Assembly (NCBI RefSeq): GCF_009389715.1
Contig: NC_052399.1
Coordinates: 2,310,938 to 2,374,937 of the forward strand
Direction of reading: 5' to 3'
Source: Phoenix dactylifera
Lineage: Eukaryota > Streptophyta > Magnoliopsida > Arecales > Arecaceae
DNA: 64,000 nucleotides
Below, in pieces: positions 22,702 to 34,150 of this stretch. Below the pieces are notes generated by a model. That model saw only the letters and a list, made by a program, of their open reading frames with translations. It did not search any database and was not told the DNA's origin. Each line of letters begins with the position of its first letter. The first letter of the stretch is position 1. The position numbers and the translations under genes were made by a program.

Positions 22702-24604
22702 TTAAGGTTAAGGTATCCTAGGGTTTATGTTCAGGTGAGTATCAGTGGAGAATTATGATAGAAAAACTATCAGAGATTTGGTTTATAATCACTTGAGATT
22801 GTTACAAGAATGATATTATAATCTAAGGTTTAAGACCACTAGGGACTGTGGCCTTAGTGGCATTAAAGTTTGAGGTTTAAGATTGTTGGAAAATGTGACC
22901 GGTTGGAATCTGAGCATATGTTTAAGATCATTAGGTATTGTGACAGAAATATATCATAGCTTAAGGTTATGATTACTTGAAACATGATAATTAAATTCAG
23001 TGCTTACGGTGTAAGATCACTGGGCATTGTGATAAAATGTATGCATCGGTTTGGTTTTCGATGCATACGGAAGGAAAGTATAAATTGTCTTTGATCATGA
23101 TAAGAGAGGTTTGACCTAAGATAAGTGTAGGTCAGCAATGGCATATCGAGTATGCCATGTTCAGATATTATTTAAATGATTTGAAAGTTCAAATTTGATG
23201 TGGGTTTTGATGTGATCATACTTTTGGTTTTGCTGCTAATTATTAGAGTGGGATTTGTACGTTGATTTAGTATTGGAATAAGCTAAGGAGATTTCATAAT
23301 ATTGAAAGGAACGTTCTTCGAAGTTGAAAATGTATGTGGATTATATCTGGTGTTGGCATGTTGGATATTGCAAATAGGTCTATTTCCTATGGATGTATTT
23401 GATTATTTTGAGGCCATAGAGTATGCATATTGATGGGAGAATTCTAATTATTTGAATTCTCATGTTTGGATTGGGCTACTGGATTTTACTTATAATTGTA
23501 GAAGACTATTTGATGTGTTAATTTAAAACTCAAGCCTAGGTTTAAGATTTGAGCAGGTATCTTTTGTCATTGTTGATGAAGCCACTAATAAATGTCATAT
23601 TGAGTAGAGACTTCGGTCATGAGATACTTACATGAATTATCATATATAGCATTACTGATGGATGTTAAGAATTTTGGTGAAGGAAGATCAGGAGATCGAT
23701 CGAGTTAAATTCTAATCATAGTGTATTGGTTCAATGACTTCTAACCTATTGAATTTGAAGTAAATTCTGTTGGAAGAAAAATCAATGTAGCTTTTCTAAT
23801 TACATTGCAAAGGGAATACAAGAATTACCCCTTTAAATTAAACCTAGATATTTTGGATTCTAAGAAGGTTGTGGAGATCACATAGTGACCTTAAACTTGA
23901 CTAAAGGATTGGGGGTTAGTTATGGTATGTACACTCTATATAAATTGAGGACAAAAAGATCTAGAGGTTTTGCTCTAGTTCTACTTGGAAATTTGAAATT
24001 TGGAGTTTCTTAGTCTCAATGCAAAGTGATACTTTAGTCAGAAATCATTTTGTGACTTTAGAGAATTAAATGAATTAAATCAGAGAGTGCAGCGGAAGTG
24101 TGGTGGTTTGACTTATTTTGACACTGGTTAAGATCATTAATATTTGATCTAAAAGGCATTATGATGAAATACTTGAGTTAGTTTCGGGAGAATATTGTTG
24201 ATTCTATGGATCTTTTATTGTTGGAATGATGTGGGAGAAAGAAAAGAAAAATGATTATAGAATATTAAGAGCATTTGATACTAAAGATTTCTCCTATTTC
24301 TGTCAAGTCAATTATGATCTCTATGTAGAATCAAGAGAAATTAATTTCTTGGGATATAATTATGGCATTTTAATCCAAGGTTGGGAGTTTGGAATTCTTT
24401 TGAAGGATACCAAAAGAACTTACTATGTGTGGTAAATAGAAATAATCAAGTTTTGAGATGCTGTGATTTTTGTATGTCAAAATCTTGTGAGTAGGTATTC
24501 CGAAAGGGAGACTACTTGAGATCTCAGGGATGATATAACGGATGCATTTTTTTAAAAAAAGTTTGAGGCTTCAAGTAAGTCAATTTCGAGGACGAAATTT
24601 TTTT
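22702..24604 (+). other. non-coding interior of the LTR element
   Basis: About 1.9 kb, AT-rich, full of stop codons in every frame. The longest frame of note is 24226-24435 (69 codons, starting MMWEKEKKNDYRILRAFDTK), which I do not recognise. I looked for RT (YxDD), protease (DSGA/DTGA), integrase (HHCC) and zinc-knuckle motifs and saw none. Confidence 0.85.
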
Positions 24605-24615
24605 AAGGGGGAGAG
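24605..24615 (+). other. polypurine tract
   Basis: AAGGGGGAGAG immediately before TA and the TG of the 3' LTR. Upstream GAGGACGAAATTTTTTT is the usual context in Tekay/Del-type elements. It would prime plus-strand synthesis. Confidence 0.9.
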
Positions 24616-24617
24616 TA

Positions 24618-26913
24618 TGTAATACCCCAGAAAAGCAACAAAAAAAAAAAAAAAAAACGAGGGCGGATGGGCTGGCCCGAAAAGACCGGGCCCATCCCCC
24701 TTAAAACGATCGTGCCTAGGGCACGATCGTGGAAGAGAGGGGGAAGACGGGAGGGAGACGGCGGCGGCGTTAGAGGGGATCGCCGGAGGGAGCCGAGTCG
24801 CCGGGGGGAGTTTGAACACCGGGAAGGCAGCGGATCTCGTGAGCCGGCCGGTCAAGGAGGAGGATCCCCACCAAACGCACGAAGAGGCCTCGGATCCGTG
24901 GGTTTACTCATGGATTTCTCCACCGAATCCTCGCCGGAAGGGCCGTCGGAGCATCCCGCCGGACCGAGGTAAGCCCTTGTGCTTCATTGCTTGATTTTTG
25001 GGTCGTGTGAGTGGGATTTTGGCCGACGGATTGTCGGGAAAGAGTCCGAAACAGGGTACCCCTGTTTCGGCCTCCCTCTTCTGAATGTTGGCCGCCGCCG
25101 GTCGCCGGTTGGCCGGGATCCATGGCATTGGGGGTTGATCGAGTTGTGTAAGGGTGGAGATGAGTTCCTAGGGCCTTGTTGGGGATCGGGATGGGTGGAC
25201 CGAGGGCTTCCCGCATGGTTCCATCCCATCTCCTTTCTCCCTTCCGCGTTGGTTGGCCACCGGCGGTGACGATGGCGGCTGGCCACAGGCGGCGGCGGCG
25301 GTGGTCGTGGACCCTTGTGGCTGCCGTCGGGTGGGGGGAGCCGAACCACCATTTCGGTGGTCTTCGGTTGATGATGGAAGAAAAAGGGGTAGGGGACAGT
25401 GTCGGTTTTGGGGGGAAGAAGAAGAAGGAGAAGAAACTTCTTCTTCTCTCCCTCTCTTGGTCGGCCACCATCGCCGGCGACTGCAACAGTGGCGGCCGGC
25501 GATGGTTCGGCCAGTGGTGGTGGAGTTGTCGGTTTAGGGAAGGAAAAAGGCACAGCCACCATGGCTATTACCTTTGGACCAAAAAGATTTGAGGTTGGGA
25601 GATGTATTCCCAACCATGAAGAGAGAGGAATCATCCATTCTTTTGGTCTCTTCAACGGGACCGATCATCGTCGCGGCGTGGCAGCGGCCACGGCTGGCGA
25701 CGACGTAGGCCGGTGGTACAAGATGGGAGTCGGACTATCCCGACTGCCCTAGATCTGGGAGGATTGAGATGTTTGGGGACCTGATGATGGACCCCATAAC
25801 AGATGAGAATTATGGTTTAGAATATTTAAATATTGAATAATTTAGTTTGTGAAATATAATTGATGTTGTAGAGGAAGAGTCGGCGGAGCCAGGAGGTTTT
25901 GATCAGGGGACTCAGCACCCCAGCGCGTAGGTTGCGATTCGGACTGTGTTTGAGTCAGTCTACAATTTCTGTAAGAATCCCTACATCTGAGCACTTCTAT
26001 GCATATATTGATTTATCGTTGGATTTATTTTACGGTTGTGTTGTTATTGCTTGTGAGCTGATATGACACATATGAGATGAATGTTTATCAACATATTTTC
26101 ATTATTATGTTGTTATTGTTTATGTGTTGATGCGGCACCTATGAGGCGTGCATGTTGTTTTAATGAATATATTGAGATAAATTCATTTGGGAAGAAATAA
26201 CATATTTTTGAAAATTTATGAAAATATGTGATGTCATGGGAATGTGATTGAACATGTAAAACTAGACATGTAATATGGGTTGGACTAACCTACGCGTGGG
26301 ATAGCTACCACGAGCTTATGCGTGGGATTTGTGCAGTCTTGGACTGGGACATGATCTTGGTTAGTCCAACGCCAGAAATGAAAAGTTTGAAAACTTGGAA
26401 TCTGAGTAATACGGGAATGGATCACATAATGTGAAAAAGGATTGGTGTATATGTACTGATTACATATATTTGTTGTTTGTTGAGCTTTTGAAATGATGAA
26501 ATGATATGTATATTTTGATACTTGATTATTTTATGATTTTGTTGTGTGTGGCTATTGGGATTCTTACTGGGCTGGAAAAGCTCATACTACACTTTCATTT
26601 TTTTTCAGAGGCACTGGATTCGTAGAATCTGTCGGATGGGACAAGAAGTGAGCTCGATCTGGAGTCAGACTGCTAGATAGTTAGAAGTCAATTTATCTTT
26701 TATTTATGGACATTTGAAATTATGTAATAAATCAGTACATTGTAGCTGGATTAGATTGAATTACATCAATCTTTGATTTTGGCATTTATGGAATTATTGG
26801 AATTATTGGAATTGTTGTTTATCTTAGGCCTTGCATGATCTTTAGGGCATTGCTCTAAGGCTCATGCGGCCGGTCGCGTGCCGGACCCGGGTGACGGGTT
26901 CGGGGGCGTGACA
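24618..26913 (+). repeat. 3' LTR (2296 bp)
   Basis: Same ends as the 5' LTR, including the 11-bp palindrome (24706-24730). It is 328 bp shorter: five fewer A in the poly(A) run and a block matching 21741-22063 of the 5' LTR missing, namely ten unique bases plus ~12.5 array units. Confidence 0.95.
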
Positions 26914-27215
26914 GTTCATCTCAATAACAACCATTGGCACATAACTCATCATAAGTGCATCTTCTCATCTCTCCCCTCTAATTAAACAATTAAGTTATAA
27001 TGTAGGCAAAAGATTGCATCTAAGAAAAGGTATGTCTAAGATTTACAATCAAGGGATTCATACATTCATACACCGTCTACTGCATTCAAGGACCCCAAAT
27101 AACCATCATACTAGCAGAAAGTCATCCACTAGCCACATCCATATCAGCATTTGTCATGCCCCTCTATCCACCCTTCTGTCTTGAATTGTGAGGAGAGACC
27201 GTCCATCCTGACGAA
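26914..27215. other. right flank of LTR element, no gene
   Basis: Begins with the right target-site duplication GTTCA (26914-26918). AT-rich, no reading frame of interest, ending at the LINE A-tail. Confidence 0.6.
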
Positions 27216-27244
27216 TTTTTTTTGGGTAAACCAGGCACTCACAC

Positions 27245-27601
27245 TAATCTCGCGTGAGCATTGCCAACAGAGTTACAAGCCAAAACACTCCACAGCGGTG
27301 GAGGAACAGGTACACAGTGAGTCCACAAAATCTCTCCAGAGTGACGAGCAGTAAAGGAGGCGACCCAATTAGCAACTTTGTTCGCCTTTCGGAACATATG
27401 GCCAACCTAGAACATAACACACTCCTGTAATAATCGTCTGACATCCTCTATAAGCGGATGGTCGAAGACCCCCGGCCTCTCATGTAGAATCTACTCTACC
27501 ACCTCCATTGAGTCCCCCTCCAGGATAATGCACTGGGCCTCCAGAACTCGCCTCGCATAGAAGACACCCTCCCATGTTGTCCTGAGCTCCACCCTCAGAA
27601 C
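27245..27601 (-). repeat. 357-bp direct copy of LINE RNase H end
   Basis: Near-identical to 28332-28688 (a handful of mismatches), in the same orientation, 1087 bp away. The shared text begins TAATCTCGCG and ends CCTCAGAAC on the plus strand. This copy carries the LINE 3' terminus and A-tail; the other copy stops just short of it. Confidence 0.92.
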
Positions 27602-28331
27602 TGTTAAGATTACTGGGCACAAAACTCACTGTATCCGGCTTACCAATTAACAATTGATCTCATTCAGGCATTCCATCAAACACATCACAGGCATGAAAAG
27701 ATAAGCACAAAGACACCAAATTTACGTGGTTCGGCAGCAAGTGCCTACATCCACGGGGAGGAGGAGCAATCCACTATGTCAATCTTCCCAATAGGGTACA
27801 AACATAGATACATAAGAGCCCAAAATATGGACTGCCAAATGATCACAATAGGAGGCAAAATAAACCAAATATAAAGCAAAACAACCTGATCGGATCACCC
27901 TTCTGCAGCCACAATGATAGATCAAAAGTGTAGTATGCAAATCAACCTTTCTACGGCTCCAATGGTAAATCAAATGAATATCAAAAACATACCTTCCCTT
28001 GTTGCATGTACTGTGAACAGCAAAGAAGAAAGAGGCTCACGAAAATAGGAAAGTCACAGGAAGAAGCCACGGTTGTAGAAGGGAAGAAGGAAGAAAGCCT
28101 CCAGCGAGTGGAAGACAAAGGAAATCCAAGTCGGATGTTGCCAGGAGACCGAGAGCGCACGGGAGGATGAAGAAGATGGAGTGCGGCGGCTGAAATCCCT
28201 TTCACCCTAAAACAAAACAAAACAGAAACCCTTCATCCCGCGGGAACAAGTAATGTGTAACTTATATATAATGGGATGTCATTTTGCAAATAGGTCCCTC
28301 TCAAAGCCACTATTTGGAGCAAAGTCCAAAA
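27602..28331. mobile_element. 730-bp insert between LINE repeats, copia-LTR-like
   Basis: Starts TGTTAAGATT. Contains TTTACGTGGTTCGGCAGC and TGCCTACATCCACGGGG, a word pair I associate with plant Ty1/copia LTRs. On the minus strand it has TTATATATAAG (near 28262-28272) followed by a 230-bp GC-balanced leader-like stretch ending in a donor-like AAG/GTATGT at about 27990. No convincing right end or target duplication, so the copia assignment is tentative. Confidence 0.35.
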
Positions 28332-28805
28332 TAATCTCGCGTGAGCATTGCCAACAGAGTCACAAGCCAAAACACTCCACAACGGTGGAGGAACAGGTAC
28401 ACAGTGAGTCCACAAAATCTCTCCAGAGTGACGAGCAGTAAAGGAGGCGACCCAATTAGCAACTTTGTTCGCCTTTCGGAACATATGGCCAACCTGGAAC
28501 ATAACACACTCCTGTAATAACCGTCTGACATCCTCTATAAGCGGATGGTCGAAGACCCCCGGCCTCTCATGTAGAATCTACTCTACCACCTCCATTGAGT
28601 CCCCATTCAGGATAATGCACTTGGCCTCCAGAACTCGCCTCGCATGGAAGACACCCTCCCATGTTGTCCTGAGCTCCACCCTCAGAACAGATGACTCGAA
28701 GGTGCATCGCCTACCAGCCACAATCAACCTGGACTCATGATCTCTAATCACAAAGGCAGCACCCGTGCGTCCTCTACCGACGGACAGACTGCCATCAAAG
28801 TTCAC
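28332..28805 (-). pseudogene. LINE RNase H-like domain
   Basis: Frame from 28805 reads MNFDGSLSVGRGRTGAAFVI then RDHESRLIVAGRR ... EGVFHARRVLEAKCIILNGD, the usual opening of the plant LINE RVT_3 RNase H (first catalytic Asp in NFDGS, Glu in the E-x-R/W-E block, Asp in NGDS). It shifts frame and continues in 28502-28332 with HMFRKANKVANWVAS. The final residues AHARL match the other copy at 27245. The C-terminus runs into the inserted sequence. Confidence 0.8.
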
Positions 28806-28851
28806 CTAAAGATACCCAGAGGGTGGGGGCTCCCAGAATGTGAGTACATAC

Positions 28852-29271
28852 CTAGGCGCTAAACCAGTAGAAGGGAACCCTAGATGAAGCAATCATAATA
28901 GCCTCGGATACCTCACTAGCCTGACAGATAGCTCTATCCACCATAACTCTCGGAGGGACCCTCCTACCCTCGAAGACTCTGTCGTTCCTATCCAGCCAAA
29001 TGTGATAGGCCAGATAGGCACCAACAATGCCCCATGCAACAGAACTCGAAGACCGAAAGTCCGACCTCAGGAGTCGGAGTAGATCCTCAGCAAACTCAGT
29101 GGACCTCGGCAAGGAGAAGGAAGCTTGTCGCCAAATTTGAGCAGCCCGTGGGCACTGTAAGAGGACATGGTTGATCATCTTCTCTACCTCCGAACAGTCC
29201 AAACATAACAGAGAAATCTTCATCCCCCTCCTCGCCAAAATACTCCTGATCGGTAGGCATCCCCAAACCAC
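28852..29271 (-). pseudogene. LINE reverse-transcriptase zinc-binding domain
   Basis: GCLPIRSILARRGMKISLLC, then LDCSEVEKMINHVLLQCPRA, matches the zf-RVT pattern (LPTRxxLxxRGM ... C..C ... E...H.LL.CP.A). The following AYLAYHIWLDRNDRVFEGRR is the usual linker to RNase H. The first Cys of the expected C-x2-C is kept as C-L-D-C. Confidence 0.8.
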
Positions 29272-29899
29272 TTTTCAGATACATAGAGCAATCTGAGGGT
29301 GGGTCCACATCCTCCAGATCCATCTGCCGTCCAATCGCTTCGAGCTCTCACCACCCATCACAGCTTGCACATCTGCCGATCTAACTCTGGCCCTCCCAGT
29401 AGTCGTCCATACCAGTCTATCCAACATGGGCATGTGGGAAAGTGGGAGGGCAAGGATCCTCTCAACCAACTAGGACCCGAATGCCTCTCTAATCAGCCCC
29501 TCATCCCACCTACCCTCACCGGGGATGACGAGGTCACTAACTAAAAGCCCTACCAACTTCGCCGAATCAACCATCGTCGGTAATTTTCTTAGCGGTTGGT
29601 CGACCACCCATATGTCCTACAAAACATCAATCGACTGGCCATCCCCAACGACCCAACTAATCTGCGCCAGCACCGCTAGAGCATGTAAACATATCTCCCT
29701 CCGTATGAATGAGCACTGTCGTCTGGGCTGAAAGTCCGCTAACACCGTCTGCGCTCTGTACTTAGCCTTCAATAAGGTGCTCCACAGGCATCCCAGCTCC
29801 AGGATAAACTTGGTTGTCCGTCTCGCAGCAAGCACCTCCTGCCTCTCTACCAAAGAGTGAATCTCCAAACCCTCCTGCCTGAGTGACTAGCAGACCATC

Positions 29900-31210
29900 T
29901 CCCAAGCCGCCAAGTAAACACCGCCCCTGCTATCCCGTTTACCCTAGATGAAGTTTCTGAACAACTGCTCTAGGGACCTCAAAAGTGATAGTGGTACCGA
30001 GGTGTTTGCCACTAGGTACACTGGAATCGAGCATAATACCGACCAAAATAAAGTAACCCTACCCATCATAGACAGAGCCTCCATCTACTAGCCCTCCAAT
30101 CTGCATCTGAGACCTTGCACTACATCGAAACAGTCACTATGATGGAGTCGTCGCCCGATGATCGGAACCTCTGGGTACCTGAAGGTTCCCTCAGACTTGC
30201 CCATCCCCAAGATGTCTTTGATAGACTGCTTAGTCTGCCACTTGGTCCTAGGGCTAAAGCAAATATCAGACTTAGTCCTGTTCACCTGCTAACCTAAGGC
30301 GTAACAATAGTCCTTCAGGATGTCCTGAACGACCCTTGCCGACCTCCTCGTTGCACGCATCAATAGCAGACAATCATCGGCAAAAAGCAGATGGGAGATA
30401 TGAATCGACTCTATCACTGGTCAGTATGCCTCCAACGCCTGAATCTCAGCTGCATGCCTGAGGGACCTGGATAAAGCATCCGAACAAAGAATGAACAGCA
30501 GGGAAGACAGAGGGCATCCCTAGCGAAGACCGACCGCAAACTCGAAGAATCGAGTGGAGTTTTCGTTCACCAGGATGGCAAAAGACAGTGTGGTCACACA
30601 CCCCATCACCCAGACAATCCAATCCTCATGGAATCCGAAACACTCCAGTGATCATCATACGAACTCCCAACTCATCCTATCATAAACCCTCTCCATATCG
30701 AGCTTGATGCCCATCAAGCTTCTCCTCCTCAAAGCCCTCCATAAATCTGATATAAACTCCTGGGCAATAAGGACATTGTCTGAGATGCTACGCCCATCAA
30801 CAAAAGCTCTCTGCTCTGGGCTGATAAGTCTTGGTAATATGCCCCTCAACCTGGTGACCAAGATCTTCGTCGTGGCTTTGTACAAGGTGGTGCACAGGAT
30901 GATCAGTCGGTAGTGACTTGTTTTTGAGGCATCCCGCCTCTTCGGTATCAAGGTCCAGTCTACCGAAAGAGCTGCCGAACTGAAGAACTGCTCTGCCTCA
31001 ATCACATCCTATCTGATCAAAGGCTAGTATCTTCTGAAAAAAAAAGGTGGAAATCTATCCAGACCCAGGGCCCTATCCTCACCCAAGGACTAGAAAGCCT
31101 CCTGAATCTCTTTCACAGAAACTGGCCTGATCAAAGTCGAGTTCTCCTCCTCTGAAACTCAGGAAGATGGGTTTTGCATGAAGGATGAACTCTCACCTCC
31201 CGACCGCTCT
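29900..31210 (-). pseudogene. LINE reverse transcriptase
   Basis: WTLIPKRRDASKTSHYRLII, LPRLISPEQRAFVDGRSISD, then GIKLDMERVYDR (first catalytic Asp) lie in 31005-30655. HLLFADDCLLL, with the FADD catalytic box, is at 30373-30384. A thumb-like FRYPEVPIIGRRLHHSD lies near 30190-30150. Two stop codons interrupt the fingers region near 31030-31050, and the YADD-bearing segment is in a different frame from the first part. Non-functional. Confidence 0.87.
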
Positions 31211-31621
31211 GTCCATCTGGATCTGAAGAACTGCTCTAGCACCTGCCTAATAGCCTCTGGGTCCTCCGTCATTTGACCATCCAAGCCCCTGATACATCTG
31301 ATCCTCTCCCTTTGCCGTCGAATGATGGTAGACTGATGAAAAAACCTGCTGTTCCGTTCTCCCTCCCTGATCTACTGGACTCGAGATTTCTGCCTCCAAA
31401 ATATCTCCTGTTACCAAAGAAGAGAGTCATGGGTAGACAAGTGGGCCCTCAACTACTTCACCATCTCCTCAGTCGACAGGCTGCCCCTCTATACCTCCAG
31501 GGTCTGCAATCTGGATATAGCTGTCTCGAACTCCTCGACCCTTCTGAAAATACTCCCCACCTTCTCCTTATTCCGCTGCCGTTTAGTGATCTCCAACTTC
31601 TGAGATACCATGTACATAGCA

Positions 31622-32361
31622 CTACCCCGGACGGGCAACCGCCATACCTCCCAACCCCCTCCTAGGAATGAGGATATGACAACCATAGTTTCTCAAATCT
31701 GAAAGGGCAGCAATAATGAGTGGAGGAGAAGTACCAACCAGGATCGGATAGTGGTCCGAGGCGATCCTCGGTAGATGGCTCCCTTGACGGTTGTTGCAGC
31801 ACGAAAACTTGGGGCCATCAAAGCCAAGATCAATCAGCCCATTACTCATAATGAAGTTCTGAAACTCCCTAACCTCCCTCTTATTGGTGAATGCCTTGCC
31901 CCCCCTCTTCTCTTGCAGACTATCAATGCAATTGGAGCCACCTGCCACCATCATGGGATGACCCAGTTAAGATGGTTTGGCAATCTCACCCCAATGAACT
32001 CTCCTCATCCTGAAATCCATACTAGCATACACAGCCGCTAGGCCCACTAGCATCCATTGTCTGTTGTTGCCTTTTGAGATCACCATCACCACCTGTTGCT
32101 CACAGACTTGAAGATGTCCAAGCTTCCACCCTCTAGCCTCCAAGCTGCAATGATCCCACCCGACAACCCATGAGATTCCACTGCATAGAATACCCACGAG
32201 CTCGGAAAGGCCCGCCTGGCGTGCTGTAGACTCCTCCCTGATATTCTAGTCTCAAATAGCACACACACCTCTGGTCTATGAATTTGAACTAGCCTTCGAA
32301 AGGCTGGGGCAAAAGAGGGCTTTCTAGCCCCCCAACAGTTCCATAAAAGAATCTTCATCAA
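31622..32361 (-). pseudogene. LINE apurinic/apyrimidinic endonuclease
   Basis: Starts MMKILLWNCWGARKPSF at 32361; ETRISG at about 32245 carries the catalytic Glu. It continues after frameshifts with GWDHCSLEARGWKLGH, VAGGSNCIDS (normally GGDFNC) and NGLIDLGFDGPKFSCCNNRQ, and ends with IASDHYPILV (SDH motif). Typical L1-clade EEP endonuclease, broken by at least two frameshifts and by replacement at the GDFN motif. Confidence 0.83.
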
Positions 32362-33399
32362 GCATCCAAGGTTGTATCAGGGACCACCTTGGATCCAATG
32401 TCTCCACTGCAAACACAAATCCCACCATCCGCCACATCCTTCATCTCTCCCTGCAAAACCCGTTGAAGGAGGCAAAAGAGCCGCTTATGGGGTTGCGTGC
32501 TCTCACCTCTCGACGGGTCACCGCCACTCCGAGGGTGATCATGACTGACCCCTGCCCAACTATTAAAGACATCCCCCTCTGAGCACTGCTCCTCCACCTC
32601 CCGCTATCAGCCATAGCTGGCAAGGTTGAAATGGGAGAAGAGGCCTCACCACCCTCGGCCCCCTCGACCAACACCGGCGGGGCCACCACCGGGGTCCCTA
32701 AATGCGGAAGCCCAGAACCCCCCGTGCCATCGCCACCGGGTTCCTGCTCGACCTCCTCCCCCTGTGTGGCAAAGAAGAACCTCGAGTCCCGGGGCGGGCT
32801 GAGCTCCTTTGCTGCCCGGCCCAGAACCCGCACCCACTTCCCCAGGCCCGCCCGGCTGCCTTGCACCCACGCTCACGCTTGGCCCAACCTGCGTGTGCGG
32901 CTCTTCGCACTGGCCCTAGCGCACTGGTCCAGCACCGACCGCATCCGTGCCCCCATCTAGAAGGCCTGGCCCGCTCCCTCTCGGCCTACCGCCCGCACCG
33001 GGGCGAACTGGGCTTTGGGCCCGTTGAAGCCTTGGGCCCCCTGAGGCTTTCAGGCCAACGCCCGAGCCATCAGCCCGGCCTTTGGACCTAGTGAGAGCCC
33101 CAGCGCCCAACTCAATGGGTTGGCCTAGCTCGCAGGCGGGTTGACTCGGCGTCGTCTCCTTCGCCGCACCCGAGTCTCCACCGGGACCCAAGCCAACCAC
33201 CTCCCTTTCCATTGCTGGTAGACGCCTCCGTGCCACCTTGGACAGTGTCTGCCATCCTTCCACCTCCGGACTGGGGGTTGGATTTGACGACGAACGCCCT
33301 GGTGGATTGGCTTCGTGACCGGCGGCCTCCGAAACCCCTTGGTTGGTGGCTCGGTCTCCCTCGGCCTGCCACCTCCCGCAGACTCCTTGGCCGGCCTCA

Positions 33400-34137
33400 C
33401 TCGGTTCGTGGTCAGCCAGGGGCCGAACACCGGGCAGCCCCCCTCCCTTCGCGAACTCCGAGGCGATTCCTGCCCCCCATCTAACACCCCGACCTCCATC
33501 TCACCAGCCCGCGACCCTTCTGGCGGCCGAGGAGGGGGGAAACTGCACTGCCCCTCCCCATCGAAAGTACACCGACGGCATACTTTCGCAGACAAACTTC
33601 TGCCAAAAGCACTCCACGCCCTGGATGAAGACCCCTGGTACTAAGGGTAACCTCGCGTCTAGCTCCACTTGGACCTACGCGAAACCCAGCCGGCATCATT
33701 GCTCCATGCATCCGTCCACTACAATCGGCCTATCTGCCGCCGCCGCAACCTCTATCACCGCCTCTGGCTCCCAGAACTCCACCGGCAGCCTAGGGAGATG
33801 AACCCAAGCCGTAGCCCTCAGTCGGAACTCCCGGGCCACCCAGTCCATCGGCACCCTCCTCCCCATGCTCCGCACAATCAATGCGGGGGCTCTCCAAGCC
33901 TGCCGAGCCCTCTCCAATTTCTCCAGTTGCACGACTACCACCCTGGGGAAGATCTGCCGCATCACTCTCCGCTCGTCGTCCGAGATCTTGAAGTTCGTCC
34001 AGGTCGCTTAACGAGGCGACGCCCTGGCCACCTCCGTCCATGACCGACCGGCGGCACTCACCCCCGGAGGCTGGTGCACCACCTCGGCCCGACATGGTGT
34101 CAACAGCCGGCTCCTTCCCTGGCCTGCGGTCGCCCAT
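33400..34137 (-). pseudogene. LINE ORF1 (gag-like) remnant
   Basis: Starts MGDRRPGKEP at 34137. The frame ending at 33696 contains RSMGRRVPMDWVAREFRLRA then TAWVHLPRLPVEFWEPEAVI and AAAADRPIVVDGC. These are the start and end of the DUF4283-type region of plant LINE ORF1, joined with the middle ~60-70 residues missing. A partial zinc knuckle, KVCRRCTFDGEGQC, lies near 33585-33545 in another frame. GC-rich linker follows to 32.4 kb. The many plus-strand frames here are antisense shadows. Confidence 0.7.
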
Positions 34138-34150
34138 GACTTGGCCTCGA

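Larger units (their letters stand above)
20063..26913 (+). mobile_element. complete non-autonomous LTR retrotransposon, Tekay/Del-like termini
   Basis: A 6851-bp element bounded by the 5-bp target duplication GTTCA (20058-20062 and 26914-26918). Both LTRs start TGTAATACCCC and end GGGGGCGTGACA. A primer-binding site for initiator tRNA-Met follows the 5' LTR, and a polypurine tract precedes the 3' LTR. The 1.93-kb interior has no gag, protease, RT or integrase frame, so mobility would need enzymes in trans (LARD-like). The long LTRs, iMet PBS, and GAGGACGAAATTT plus PPT arrangement before the 3' LTR resemble Ty3/gypsy chromoviruses of the Tekay/Del lineage; that lineage call is inference. By eye the LTRs differ by nine substitutions, a 5-base poly(A) difference and one 323-bp deletion, indicating recent insertion. 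Confidence 0.95.
27216..34150 (-). mobile_element. decayed L1-type LINE with split or duplicated 3' end
   Basis: Read on the minus strand, the parts are in L1 order: ORF1 nucleic-acid-binding region from 34137, apurinic endonuclease from 32361, reverse transcriptase about 31200-29900, RT-associated zinc-binding region about 29300-29100, and C-terminal RNase H 28805-28332. The 3' end, GGTTTACCC then eight A (27216-27223), is found only on a second copy of the last 357 bp at 27245-27601. In-frame stops and frameshifts break every domain, so it is not functional. The 5' end near 34150 is approximate and no target duplication was identified. The left 385 bp could instead be a separate, 5'-truncated LINE insertion. 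Confidence 0.88.

Noticed and set aside
32631..34043. Several plus-strand frames of 90-152 codons
   Set aside because: GC-rich antisense shadows of the LINE ORF1 and linker; the minus strand holds the recognisable LINE motifs.
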